From Carettochelys insculpta (Eukaryota; Chordata; Testudines; Carettochelyidae): a DNA stretch of 64,000 bases. The position numbers and the translations under genes are program-made. A model generated the notes under the pieces. That model was not told the DNA's origin and searched no databases. It saw nothing but the letters and a program-made list of their open reading frames with translations. Positions 26,501-35,299 of the stretch are shown here, piece after piece. The stretch lies in the NCBI RefSeq assembly GCF_033958435.1, contig NC_134144.1, positions 13,634,010 to 13,698,009 of the forward strand. Direction: 5' to 3'. The stretch's first letter is position 1. Every line of letters begins with the position of its first letter.

Positions 26501-29500
26501 TAGCAGCAGTGGGGAGAATCTATGGGCAGTGTTTGAGTCTGCAGCTTCTCTCAGGGCTTATCCATCCAATATCGGATTTGCATGGTCGATTGCAATAACC
26601 ACGTCAGTCTATTTTTGAATTATCGAGTCAGAGTTTTTCCTTCTAAGATGAAGTTCTTTTGCATGGCTTGCACAGATACTATTAAAGGATGATGTGCCCC
26701 GTCATAGCAATCGTTGCCAGGTATTTTGATCTGATGATGTAGATTCCCAGGATTTTTGATCGATGTTGAATATTTTAACGGCGTTTTTGCATGTATCCTC
26801 GAATCTTAGCTTTGGTCTTCCTCTTGTTCTCAACCCACATGACAGTTCACTGAAGAGGATTTCTTTGGGAAGACGTTCGTCACCCATTCTTCTCACATGA
26901 CCAAGCCATCGTAGTCTTCTGCTGTTGAGGATGATTATGAGGCTGGGTAGGCCAGATCTTGACAGGACTTCTGCATTTGAAACTTTATCTTGCCAGGTGA
27001 TATTCACAATTCTGGGGAGGCAGCAAAGATGGAAGCCATTCCATTTCTTCTCCTGGTTCAAGCAGGTGGTCCATGCCTCAGAATCATATAGCAGGATACT
27101 CAATACACATGTCTGATAGATTAGTATCTTTGTTTTCACTGTCTGCTTAGGATTGTTCCATGTTCGTTTCATAAGTCTGCCAAAAATCGTAGCTGCCTTC
27201 CCAATTCTGATGTTTAGTTCTTTGTCCATTTCTAGGTTTGCAGTGACAGTAGATCCAAGGTAACAGAACTGTTGAACCACATCTAATGGGCTACTATCCA
27301 GAATGACATTAGGTCGCTGAGGTATATCTTGAGTGAATACAATAGTTTTCTTCATGCTTAAGTCAAGGGAAAATAACTTGCAGGCTCCGGATAGAGAATC
27401 CATCAGTGACTACAGCAGGTCTTCATTATGAGCGACGAGAGATGCATCATCTGCAAAGAGGAGTTCCCTGATGAGGACTTTGTTGACTTTAGTTTTGGCC
27501 TTGAGTCTTGCTATGTTGTAGACAGAGCCATCCTGTTTAGTGCGGAGAAATACAGCGCTGCGTGAGTTTCGAAATCTGCAATTTAGTAGAACTGAGAAGA
27601 ATATGCTGAAGAGACTAGGGGCAAGAACATGCCCTTGTTTGACTCTGCTGTTCATTGAAAACAGTTCTGGTGTAGATCCATCATATTGCACTGTTGCTTT
27701 CATGTTTTCAGGAAAGGATGTTATGAGCTTCAGTAGGGTAGATGGGCAGCCAATCTCGGTTAATACTCTGTATATTCCTGACCTACTGACTGTGTCAAAC
27801 ACCTTTGTTAAGTCCACAAATGCTATGAATATTGGCTGTTCTTGTTCTCTGCATTTTTCCAGTAGTTGTCAAAGTGAGGAAATCATGTCCATTGTTGACC
27901 TGCCAGCCTGAAACCATATTGTGTTTCTAGATAGACTCGATCTTCGAGTTTTTGCAGGGGTTTGAGAATGACACAGGCAAATGCTTTGCCTGTAATGCTC
28001 AGCAATGAGACACTTCTATACTTGTTGCAGTCACTCTTGCCTTTGTTTTTATAGAGAGTGATGATGTTTGCATCCCTCATGTCTTGTGGGACATCACCTG
28101 CTCTCCATCATTTTAGGAGTAAATCTCAGAGGAAGGTGAAGCCTTGTTTGCCTTCAGGACTTCAGCTGGAATTCTGTCGTTTCCTAGTGTTTTTCAATTG
28201 GCGAGAGCATCAAGAGCTTGAGAAAGTTCCTCCTCTGTAGGCTCTGCATCTAGCTCAGATGTTTCTGGAAGAGTTGGGACGAGCTTGTCAAGTTCAGGTT
28301 GTATTGTATGCTTGTGGGAATAAAGACTTGAGTAGTGTTCCACCCATCTGGACATCTGCAGCTTTTTGTCTGTGATTACCTGTCTGTTTAAATGCTTCAC
28401 TGGGGCAACTTTGGTAATGTTTGGTTTGAGTGCTTCCTTTAATCCATCATACATGGTTTTCAGGTCACCCAAATCAGATGCCTTTTGAATATTAGAACAT
28501 AGGTCGGCCCAATACTTGTTCGCACACCACCTGGATTCTTGCTGAAGAACAGTTCTTGCTTGTTGAAGTTGATCTCTTGTGCTTTGAGATGGATTCTTTA
28601 TGTTATTCAGAGGCGCCATGTGTTTTTCGTCAAAAAGAGGCCTAAGAATGTCAGCATTTTCATCGATCCAGTCTTTGTGAGAGAACTTATATGTTCCAAA
28701 GGCAGATATGGCTGAATATCAGCTGTTTGCAGTATTTTAGCTCTGGGAGCAATTGGAAGGGCAGGGACAGAGTGAGAGTCAGGAGAGTCACAGTTCCTCA
28801 GAAAACACTGGGAGGGAGGGAGAAGAGCAGGGAAGTTGGAAGCTCTGGTGCCCCAGTACATGAGAGGCACGTGGGGAGGGGGGGCATAAGGGGGCACCAC
28901 AGGGCATAGGTGGAGCTCCAGTGAGCCACAGGCTGCTGCAGCCCACTGAGGTGAAAGAGGCCCACTCATGCAGCTCACTTGCTGGCTGCTGCTTTAAGAG
29001 GTAATGTAATGCCTTCACTACCAAGCACGTACAACTCTTAGCAGGACTGCATGGTCTCTTACTTTGTATCGAGGTGCAAAACATGTGCCTTACCCTCACA
29101 TTTGTATTTCTGGATCTTCTTTTTCAGGTCTATCCTGTGAATGTTCTGCAAACAGTCTTCTATCAAATCCAACTGATCAGGAGCCACCAGATTTAGCTTC
29201 TCTAGATCACAGACTACAGCCAGGAAGCTCTAGGACAGCAGCAGAAAGCATTACAAACTGCAAGGCCAGCAATTTGTTCCCTGTCAGAAAGTCTGGGAAG
29301 AGCAAGTCCCAGTCACCCAACAAAACAACACAAGACATAACACAGGCTTTCCTTTAACTCTTCAGAGATAATGAACACAAGTTCTCCTAAGTATTAACAC
29401 AGTTGCTAGTTTGGATGCGCAAGGGCTCTCGATGTCATGACACTTCACTAGCTAGAAGCTAGAGTATGATGCTCTAGCAAAGACGCATCATAGTTTTTTA

Positions 29501-32500
29501 GGAAACTGTTTTCATTTCCTCCCCACTGCTCAGGCAGCCAAGCAGAACCTTGCCTCACATGCTACAGAACATAAAAGCCCTGGGGAATTTATGGTTTTTT
29601 TCCCTACATACCCTTCTTGCTGCTAGAAAAAACATGGGGATTTGAGACACAAAATTATTATACTTGTGCGATGTCAGAATAGCCTCATTATCTCTCAGTT
29701 AGTGCATCCCTCTGACTCAGAATACACAGACACACACACTCAGGATTCAAATGGAAGAATAGGTGCTTTGGTAAGATAAAGGGGTTTGGTTAGTAGGTAG
29801 ACTAGGGGACAAACAAAGGAGCACTATCCCCATAAACATGGTTATAGTCCATAATCATCTCTGTTTGGGGGGACTGGACCCCCCCATGCTTTCAAATGGC
29901 AAAACACTTGAGAGAAAGAGGCTTTATTTCTGAGTTTCTTCCAGCTACTGCAGTTCGAACCTCTCTAATCTGGAGCTCTCTTGCCTGGCAACATGTGTAA
30001 TCCAGCATGATTTTAGTTAACTGGATGACCACTTATCAAGCGTAAGGCCAAGTTCCCTGCAGTTCCATAAAGTTTGTTCATAGCCACCTGCCCTGGCTCT
30101 CAGCGTTCTGTGCTGTTACCCCAAATGTCTTCTAAGCACCTAGGAAGTAGTGGAAATGTTGGTAATGCTCCTAGATAACACTGACCTGCCGGGGTCCAGC
30201 AAATTCTCTCGTCCAGCACTGGTCAGGTCCCAAGGGTGCCAGATTAGAGAGGTTCAAACTGTAGTCCCACTAAGTGTAGCATTTCCATATTTCCCTCTCC
30301 TCATCTCTCTAAATCTTAGCCCTGTTCCATCCTATTTGATTTTAATGCATCATCCTGCTTCCCGTAATTCTTTATTTCTGCTTCCCCTTCCCACTGTTCC
30401 TATGCATCTCTCTTTTCTCCCTTGGCATTTCTTATGTTATTCTGACAACTTTAGTTTCTCATTCTCCTAACTCTTCCTTTTGGAGCACAAAAAGATAACA
30501 CTATGGACACAAAAAGTAGCCATTACCTTGTCTTTTGCCATTTTCATACGTGGCACATAATCCTTGAGCAAGAAAATGAGAGAACTCACTTCTTTTTTAT
30601 CCAGCTCTTCGTTAATCTCCACCATCAGCACCCTGCAAGAGAAATTAGCCCCAAGTGATTCGTTTTCAGTAATAGCCCAGTCCTGCCCAAATGTCAGGAA
30701 CCATCTGTCAGTGCCCATTCCTGGCTAACAATACATATACACCTCTCCAGCCTCCCAGACACACACTGAAAAGAGAAGGGTCCAGTGGTTAAGAGAGAAG
30801 ACTGGCAATTAAGGGAGGTGGGTTTATATTTCTGGCTCTGCCTTTGACTTGATGTCTGATCAGGTTAAGCTACAAACTATCAAGTATGAAGGTTACATGA
30901 CTTCCACCTCCTTCAGGCGACTAAAGAAAAGCAGGAAAGGGATCAGGCACACATGTTCTCCCAATGGGAGTTACAATTTCCTATTGACCCAATTCCCACA
31001 TTTTTTGCTACTCTTTTGAACAGTTGCTGTAAAATTTGCTGTATAAACTCAATGGGACCATTAACAGCTGCTACTCTGACGTTCAGGAAGTGACATAACC
31101 AGAAGGCTGCCTGGAAAGACCAAATTATCTGACTGGAAAGCATTTGATTCAGTTTCTGAAGTCGCTCTGCTCATTCTGAAGGTACTCAGAACAGCTGGAG
31201 ACAATGACATTTGAGGTCATAAATCCCCGGGTGAAGTTCATACTCTGAGTTTGTCATTTCAAGACCAACATGACGACACCTGCAGAGCCATGCCAGCACA
31301 TGCTTTTCCAAGAGGCCGACACATGGAGGAAAAATTGCCACCAAAAGCGTGTGTGCTGATACTTGTTATCAAGGGGGTAAATTATCAAACAACGGAATGG
31401 CTCTGGAATGACCGAGTGATCCAAAACTGCCCTTCCCTATTGGACATGGATGGGGACCCGGAGGATGGACCGATCACTTCAGTTGTGTGTGGAATACCAT
31501 ATGTTCCTGAATTAATCTTTCGGCTAATCAATGCTGATGTCCCAAAATGAGACATTCATCATCCTGCACAAATCTGACCACAAGTCTGCCTTTTGCAGAG
31601 AGGTGCAAGCGTGCAGCAGAGAAGGATCAGTGTGACAACTTATCTAGCAGTTGTACCTTAGACCAGTGGCTCTCAGCCAGAGTCACGTACTCCTGGGGTA
31701 CCCAGAGTGATTCCACAACCCATCTAGTTATTTGTCTAGCTTTACAACATACCACTTTAAAAAAATCCTAGCAAAGTCAATACAAACTAAAATTTCATAT
31801 AGACAATGGTCATTTATATTGTTTCATGTACTATACACCTAAAATCTAAGTGCAGATTGCACCTCTCTAATTCGGCACTCTAACGTCCAGCAAACTCTAT
31901 AAGCTGGATTTATTTTAGTTAGCCAGACAACCACTTACCATGGGTGTGGCCAACCTTTCCATGGTCCCATAAAGTTTTACAGCCACAAGTCCTGGCTCCC
32001 TTCTGTGCTGTTATTTAGCTGTAATTTACCCCTAAATGTTTTTTAAGAGCCCAGTACGCAGTGGAAGCATTGATAATGCTGCTACACAATATTGATCTCC
32101 TGTGGTTTGGCAAATTCTCTCATTTGGCACTGGTCAGGTACCAAGGATGCTGGACTAAGGGTTTCAACATGTACAATATTTATATTCCAATTGATTTATT
32201 TTATAATTATAAAGGTAAAAATGAGGAAGTAAGAAATTTCTCAGTAATGTGCCTTGATACTTTTTCTAGGTGAAGAGGAACTTTGGGGTACATGAGACAA
32301 ACCTGATTCTTGAAAGGGGAAGAGTAGTCTGGAAAGATTGAGAGCCACTGCGCCACTGCCTTAGAGGCAACATGGATGATGACTTGTAGGACTGAAAATG
32401 TTTATTCATTCATGTCAAGGCAATCTTTCTTAGGATCAGCAAAGATCAATGTCTTTTTTACATAAATAATGTAACCTTGTGATATTTATTTTTAAATGTT

Positions 32501-33977
32501 CTATGCCCACCTTGACCCAATTTCAATGACATTGTATCATCAAAATTTCCATCAAAAGGAGGAACTGAAAGTGGCAAACAATGAGTTTACCCTACTAATC
32601 TCTGCACAGCCTGACACCACTGAAATTATGATTCCATAGATTTTTACACATCAGATGACACGATCCTTGTATCACTAACTTGCCTATCAAATAAGATTTT
32701 GTTCCCAGACTAATCACACATTGCCCAAGAGCATTCCTGGCTTTCTGAACGACTTTAAGAATCTCATTCTTCAGTATAGCTGAGGTCTGAAGCATCATGG
32801 ACATGTTAGTCGCTGCCTTCTTAGGAAGAATCAGGAAAAACTATCCTCAAATAAAAATGGGGGCAAAGCCCTGAACACTTTCATCCAGTGACTATGTGAT
32901 AGTCACTACTGGGGGTAAGAAGGTTCCTCTTAGCATATTATCATAGCCAAAGTGGGGGTATATGGTACGTAAAGAAAATTCACTGTAGGCAAAAGCACTG
33001 TTTTAACAATCAAACCAGTGTCTTCTCTTCAACAGTGACCACACCACACCCACCACAGCCAACAGAGGCAAGCATTCATCTGGGGAAGAGTCTCCCAAGA
33101 CAGTGGAGGAAGTCCCTTCACTAAGAACATTTTAAATGAGACAGGGCAAAGTACTAGGCTATACACTGCAGGGAACAATTCTGTGCTGTAGATTTTATAC
33201 GGTCTGGTTTTGAATGAACCGACAATGATGAATGGGAGTCACTAAATACAGTGAGGCTGTAGAGGGTGTCTTCTATCTGTTCATCCCCACTGCTCTTCCC
33301 TCCAGCATAACAGCTATTGTTTAATGCAGAGCCTTTTTTGTACCAAAAGAAAAAAAAAAAGGAGGTGCCAGTACTCGGCTGGCTCACCACGTCCTTCCCC
33401 GAAACTAATCCCACAGGTGGGGCTGCTGAGGTGCCAGTACTCAGTACTGACAAGTATCAGCACAAAATGAGCATTGCTTTAATGTACATATTTCTGCTTT
33501 ATTAATATGAAGCCAGACACTTTTAACACCATTCCGTCTAAGAAACTGGTAAACTGCATATAGGGACCATACTTTGGAGTACTTTTATTATATTGCTGTG
33601 TGATCCTCGTTTCTGCTTTTCTTTCACTCTTCATTTTGTATGAACACAACATAAAGTTACCCTTGAAAAGTGAAACAGACAAATTACCTGTAATCAGAGA
33701 CGGCTCTAGGATTCCTGGCCAGATCAGTCTCCACTGCTGTTTTCTCTGTCCCCAGGGCCCTCCTCAGCAAGTCATACCTCCTCAGTCTGTATAACAGCTC
33801 AGACAAGCCCAGCCTTCCCGTTTCATTCAGAACCCCCAGGAGCTCCCTGATGTCGACATTAGATAAATCAGGAGCAAGATCCCGGCACAGAAAAATCATC
33901 ATCTCCTTTTCGTCTTCGTCCAGTTCCTGCTCAATTTGGTGAATGAGGGCTGCTGACACTTGGCTCTTTGTCATCAC
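11445..33977 (-). CDS. CFLAR: CFLAR (c-FLIP long form), complete coding region
   Basis: Regulator of death-receptor apoptosis: a catalytically inactive caspase-8 homologue that joins the death-inducing signalling complex through FADD and caspase-8 and tunes procaspase-8 activation. Nine coding exons (listed separately) use GT donors and AG acceptors with matching phases and sum to 1470 bases, 489 residues plus stop, against 480 in human. Order: DED1 about 1-85, DED2 about 98-175, variable linker about 178-250, caspase-like domain about 250-489. In that domain Arg324 replaces the catalytic His (LVSRG) and Tyr369 the catalytic Cys (FIQSYIV), as in mammalian c-FLIP. LEVD385, the caspase-8 processing site, is kept. 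RxDL motifs of both DEDs are present (67-70, 164-167). No internal stop was seen. The 5' non-coding exon is unresolved; the CpG island at 44.4-45.1 kb is the best promoter candidate. The linker is the least conserved part. Confidence 0.95.
11564..11577 (+). promoter_or_regulatory. CTCF-like 14-mer within CFLAR last exon
   Basis: CCAGCAGGGGGAGC fits the CTCF core (CCASYAGRKGGCRS-like). It overlaps codons for Lys-Leu-Pro-Leu-Leu read on the other strand. The same 14-mer recurs at 36195-36208. Binding is inference. Confidence 0.4.
11791..12297. mobile_element. hAT-like non-autonomous element (CFLAR intron 8)
   Basis: About 507 bases starting CAAGGTTTCTCGACC and ending GGTTGACAAACACTG, an imperfect inverted pair. 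Flanks GACTAGAT and AACTAGAC are a decayed 8-bp duplication. CCCC-containing blocks (TACCCCC) repeat near both ends, and a further TIR-like GTTGAGAAACACGG at 11868-11881 hints at an internal composite structure. No coding capacity. Confidence 0.65.
12872..13302. mobile_element. hAT-like MITE (CFLAR intron 8)
   Basis: About 431 bases with ends CAGGTGTGGGCAGTAAT and CATCTTATTCACCCCTG, flanked by CTCTACTG and CTCTATTG, a 7/8 target duplication. It has an internal duplicated GAGAGATTTTGCTG segment (about 13140 and 13190). It lies 120 bases from the donor of CFLAR exon 8. Confidence 0.75.
13423..13936 (-). CDS. CFLAR: CFLAR coding exon 8 (pseudo-active site)
   Basis: The large 514-base exon (residues 275-444). 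[15 protein letters not shown] carries Arg324 where active caspases have the catalytic His; [13 protein letters not shown] carries Tyr369 in place of the catalytic Cys. SLLEVDG keeps the Asp385 cleavage site that gives the p43 form. Acceptor TTCCAG, donor AATAG/GTAACA. Without splicing the frame would end four codons later. Confidence 0.96.
14880..16299 (-). mobile_element. PIF/Harbinger transposon relic (CFLAR intron 7)
   Basis: A decayed autonomous-type element. The transposase relic at 15215-15668 reads on the minus strand and the right end at 16280-16299 is CTAGTGTAGACGTACCCTTA, the terminal motif also found in the MITEs at 6.4 and 35.0 kb. Its 3' part is homologous to 54180-54835. The left boundary is uncertain. 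Confidence 0.65.
15215..15668 (-). pseudogene. Harbinger transposase relic
   Basis: The frame contains [11 protein letters not shown] and then [16 protein letters not shown], the hallmark of the PIF/Harbinger DDE transposase (the D of IDGTHI is catalytic). The upstream part ([20 protein letters not shown]) resembles the region before the DDE core but sits in another frame, so at least one frameshift divides it. Downstream coding is lost. It cannot produce a working transposase. Confidence 0.75.
16300..18822. other. CFLAR intron 7, nothing recognised
   Basis: Intronic sequence with no recognisable exon or RNA. Short ORFs (for example 16518-16742) have no family resemblance. Confidence 0.4.
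18823..19068 (+). mobile_element. TA-flanked MITE, divergent copy E
   Basis: Begins TACAGGTTGCACCTCTCTCATTC-like and ends in an inverted CCAGATGAGAGAGTACC. The ends resemble copies A-D but the interior is shorter and different, so this is a related subfamily. Confidence 0.5.
19269..19347 (-). CDS. CFLAR: CFLAR coding exon 7 (start of caspase-like domain)
   Basis: Residues 248-273: [20 protein letters not shown] opens the caspase-like fold and matches the mammalian [13 protein letters not shown] strand. Acceptor TCTCAG, donor GTAG/GTGAGT. The final base begins split codon Asp274. Confidence 0.95.
20010..20226. mobile_element. hAT-like MITE (CFLAR intron 6)
   Basis: Ends CAGAGATGGGGAAAGTA and a closing TCCACCTCTA; the interior repeats ACTTGAGTAAAAGTGC and its inverse ACTTTTACTCAAG. 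Flanks GTAATGCA and GTAATGGA are a 7/8 duplication. Same family as 56258-56638. It lies 93 bases from the CFLAR exon 6 donor. Confidence 0.75.
20320..20381 (-). CDS. CFLAR: CFLAR coding exon 6 (linker)
   Basis: Codes for the end of Thr227 and residues 228-247; SIQES is shared with mammals. Two tandem acceptors exist (CACAG/CAG/AA). The upstream one, chosen here, yields T-E before LVHTSIQES and aligns with mammalian Q-E; the downstream one would delete one residue. Donor AAAATG/GTATGT. Confidence 0.82.
21150..21435. mobile_element. Harbinger-type MITE (CFLAR intron 5)
   Basis: About 286 bases with ends GACTGGGTCTATGCTTACC and GCAAGTGTAGACCCAGCC (inverted pair). The GGGTCTACACTT end is close to that of the palindrome at 55.5 kb and the MITEs at 6.4 and 35.0 kb. 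Confidence 0.65.
22025..22193 (+). mobile_element. Fold-back PLE-tail insertion (type A)
   Basis: An antisense tail segment (AGTAGCACTTTAAAGACTAAC) is followed directly by the sense tail (GCTCACCTAATAAATTATTT). The unit is flanked by a perfect 13-bp duplication CATCCTATTTTAA (22012-22024, 22194-22206). The tail matches the 3' end of the PLE at 8.7 kb. Confidence 0.85.
22552..22603 (-). CDS. CFLAR: CFLAR coding exon 5 (linker)
   Basis: A 52-base exon for residues 210-226 plus one base of codon 227. [13 protein letters not shown] aligns without gaps with the mammalian SKEQRLKEQLGAQ stretch once joined to exon 6. Acceptor TTTTTAG, donor CAGA/GTAAGC. It is small and weakly conserved, so it is easily missed by gene predictors. 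Confidence 0.8.
23545..23639 (-). CDS. CFLAR: CFLAR coding exon 4 (linker)
   Basis: Two bases finish Ala178, then residues 179-209. [18 protein letters not shown] aligns with the mammalian linker segment around LQAAIQKSLKDP. Acceptor TTTTCAG, donor CAGGG/GTAAGT. Divergence is high, as usual for this linker, but phase and splice sites agree. Confidence 0.85.
24571..24876 (+). mobile_element. TA-flanked MITE, copy B
   Basis: The best-preserved copy of the family: ends TATAGGTTGAACCTCTGAAG and ACAGAGGTTCAACCTGTAC. Lies in CFLAR intron 3, same orientation as A, C and D. Confidence 0.75.
24877..26529. other. CFLAR intron 3, nothing certain
   Basis: A segment around 25060-25360 (CAATAAAAGGCCTGAGAC within it) could be an old LTR or other retroelement piece, but no boundaries were found. 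The rest is unrecognised intron. Confidence 0.35.
26530..28705 (-). mobile_element. Non-LTR LINE in CFLAR intron 3, sense orientation
   Basis: A 5'-truncated, frame-broken LINE of the family whose proteins are often labelled craniofacial development protein 2-like. Reading minus: [18 protein letters not shown] and [10 protein letters not shown] near 28.7-28.2 kb; [19 protein letters not shown] near 28.0 kb; [18 protein letters not shown] and the reverse-transcriptase motif [12 protein letters not shown] (27410-27817); then C-terminal [15 protein letters not shown] and [20 protein letters not shown] (26702-27403). It is distinct from CR1. At its 5' side it abuts a hAT-like fragment. Confidence 0.85.
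26702..28705 (-). pseudogene. LINE reverse transcriptase relic
   Basis: At least four open blocks (28194 to about 28705, 27883-28080, 27410-27817, 26702-27403) belong to one ancestral protein in order. The FADD active-site motif survives, but stops and frame changes separate the blocks, for example after DLL near 27410, where the next block resumes with [16 protein letters not shown]. Not functional as a protein. Confidence 0.8.
28710..28990 (+). mobile_element. hAT-like fragment (right part)
   Basis: Matches the right two thirds of the element at 47360-47789: ATCAGCTGTTTGCAG, GCTGCTGCAGCCCACT and the end GCTGCTGCTTTAA. Its left part is absent; the break coincides with the end of the LINE. 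Confidence 0.6.
29094..29229 (-). CDS. CFLAR: CFLAR coding exon 3 (end of DED2)
   Basis: Encodes residues 133-177: [20 protein letters not shown] closes DED2, and [12 protein letters not shown] carries the second RxDL motif (164-167). Acceptor TCCTAG, donor GAGG/GTAAGG. The last base starts the split codon Ala178. Confidence 0.94.
29951..30263 (+). mobile_element. TA-flanked MITE, copy C (CFLAR intron 2)
   Basis: Ends CAGTTCGAACCTCTCTAAT and ATTAGAGAGGTTCAAACTGTA form a long inverted pair. The interior keeps CATAAAGTTTGTT and CCAGCAAATTCTC. It lies 264 bases from the CFLAR exon 2 donor. Confidence 0.72.
30527..30632 (-). CDS. CFLAR: CFLAR coding exon 2 (start of DED2)
   Basis: One base completes Arg97, then 35 codons (98-132) include VLMVEI and [11 protein letters not shown], the first half of the second death-effector domain. 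Acceptor CTTGCAG, donor GACAAG/GTAATG. Length and phase fit neighbours exactly. Confidence 0.95.
31664..32358. mobile_element. hAT-like element hosting a nested MITE (CFLAR intron 1)
   Basis: Perfect 12-base terminal words CAGTGGCTCTCA and TGAGAGCCACTG, with flanks CCTTAGAC (31656-31663) and CCTTAGAG (32359-32366), a 7/8 target duplication. The right end carries a small extra CGCCACTG. Copy D of the TA-flanked family sits inside at 31851-32174, so the hAT-like element is the older insertion. Confidence 0.8.
31851..32174 (+). mobile_element. TA-flanked MITE, copy D (nested)
   Basis: Starts TGCAGATTGCACCTCTCTAA, ends GGGTTTCAACATGTA, with the family landmarks CATAAAGTTTTAC and TGTGCTGTTATTTAGCTG inside. 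Inserted in the hAT-like element that surrounds it. Confidence 0.72.
33688..33977 (-). CDS. CFLAR: CFLAR coding exon 1 (DED1)
   Basis: Encodes residues 1-96 plus two bases of Arg97. It holds the first death-effector domain with the [12 protein letters not shown] helix and the RRYDLLRR segment (RxDL, 67-70). Two ATGs stand in tandem at 33977 and 33974. Compared with mammals the frame adds about six residues (MMTKSQ) before the conserved VSAALIHQ, so either ATG could be used. The donor reads TACAG/GTAATT at 33688/33687. Confidence 0.95.
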
Positions 33978-34019
33978 AGACTGCTGGCCCTTTAAGCTTA
34001 CCTGTCCTCTTTTTGAATT

Positions 34020-35023
34020 TTAAACAGGAAGTCAACATGCCACAATATACATTTGCAACAGAGCATCTGGTTGGTCGTTGATCTTAATCAGATGTTTTTA
34101 AATAGAGAAATTCTGTTGGAAAAAAAAAAGTACAGGCCTTCCTTGAGCTGATGATTTACTGAGCAGCCTTTCAAGTCATCCTGCTGCACTTCAATCTTTG
34201 AGGCATTCAAGTTATGGGCAAAATGTTGGTCCTGATTAAAAAGATCCAATGTTCTTGAAGGGGCTCCCCAAGCTGTTCATTATGAATAAAAGAAAAGCCC
34301 ATGACAAATCAGTATTGACAGGAATGGAAGATCCACTTAAGTAAAGCACTATTAATTACACAAGTCTGTAAGTTCCAAAGGAAGTGAAACTAAAAACAGC
34401 AGCCCACGAACAAGAACAGTGTATGTCAAGAGTTGTTTGAGAACAAGTTAAGAGTTAGAACTTTAGCAAATCTGCACCCAATCATGCTTACAAAGGAAAC
34501 AAAGGAAAAAAAAATCTGCATGCTCTTCTGCACAAGAATAACAGTTGAGAGGTATAGTGAAGTCTCTTGTTACTGAGACTGTACTTAGTATTGGTACCTA
34601 AGCAGAACTTTTTAAAAGTGTAATACAGAACATTATCTAGCATGCACAGCATGCAGCAACAAGCATAACACAGACTAGTGTAAATACGTGAAAACTCAAG
34701 TGCACTTATCAAAATAAAGGTACAAAGAACATTTTATGATGTATTTCCCTTCCTTTTCATCATTAGGTTCACTTACTGGCCAATTCGTGAAATGCAGTAC
34801 TCCACAGAGAGTTCTCTTATTTATTGATGCCAACCAGGGCACATCAACTGTAAATGAGTTTTTTTAAGTTTTTATGTTTGTTTGCTTTTTGCTTCAAAAG
34901 AAGTTGGACACAAACTAATACAGTTTTGAAGGTGCAGATGGATCTTGTGCTGCATTTTTAATAGCACGTTTCCTTCTCTTTAACTTATGTTTAATTTAAA
35001 AAAAAAATGTGCTCAATATTTAT
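34020..35023. other. Upstream of CFLAR coding exon 1, nothing recognised
   Basis: AT-rich DNA, presumably the 5' intron of CFLAR if transcription starts at the 44.4-45.1 kb CpG island (inference). No exon or repeat recognised. Confidence 0.4.
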
Positions 35024-35299
35024 GCCAAGCCTACACTAGGCTTGTAAGTCAATCATAGATACGGAATTCCAGCCACGACAACTGCATAGCTGGAATTAAT
35101 GTATCTAGGATCGACTTATTTGGCAGTCCTCACAGAGGGAGGTTGATGGGGGAAATTCTCACGATACTGAGGAGTACCAGGGTCAATTGTCAAGCCCTGA
35201 TAGTTTAATTGCGTGTGTCCCCACTAGGTGCATGAAATTGAACCCCGAAAGATCAACTCTGACCACATCAATACTCTGGGAAACACAGAAGTACCCTTA
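35024..35299 (-). mobile_element. Harbinger-type MITE, copy 2
   Basis: Reverse-orientation relative of 6392-6662: GCCAAGCCTACACTAGG at the left, then GAATTCCAGC, CATAGCTGGAATT, CACTAGGTGCATGAAAT, and a decayed right end GTACCCTTA. Confidence 0.7.

Noticed and set aside
31251..31550. 99-codon plus-strand ORF in CFLAR intron 1
   Set aside because: No recognisable family; could be a decayed repeat. Not enough to call a gene.
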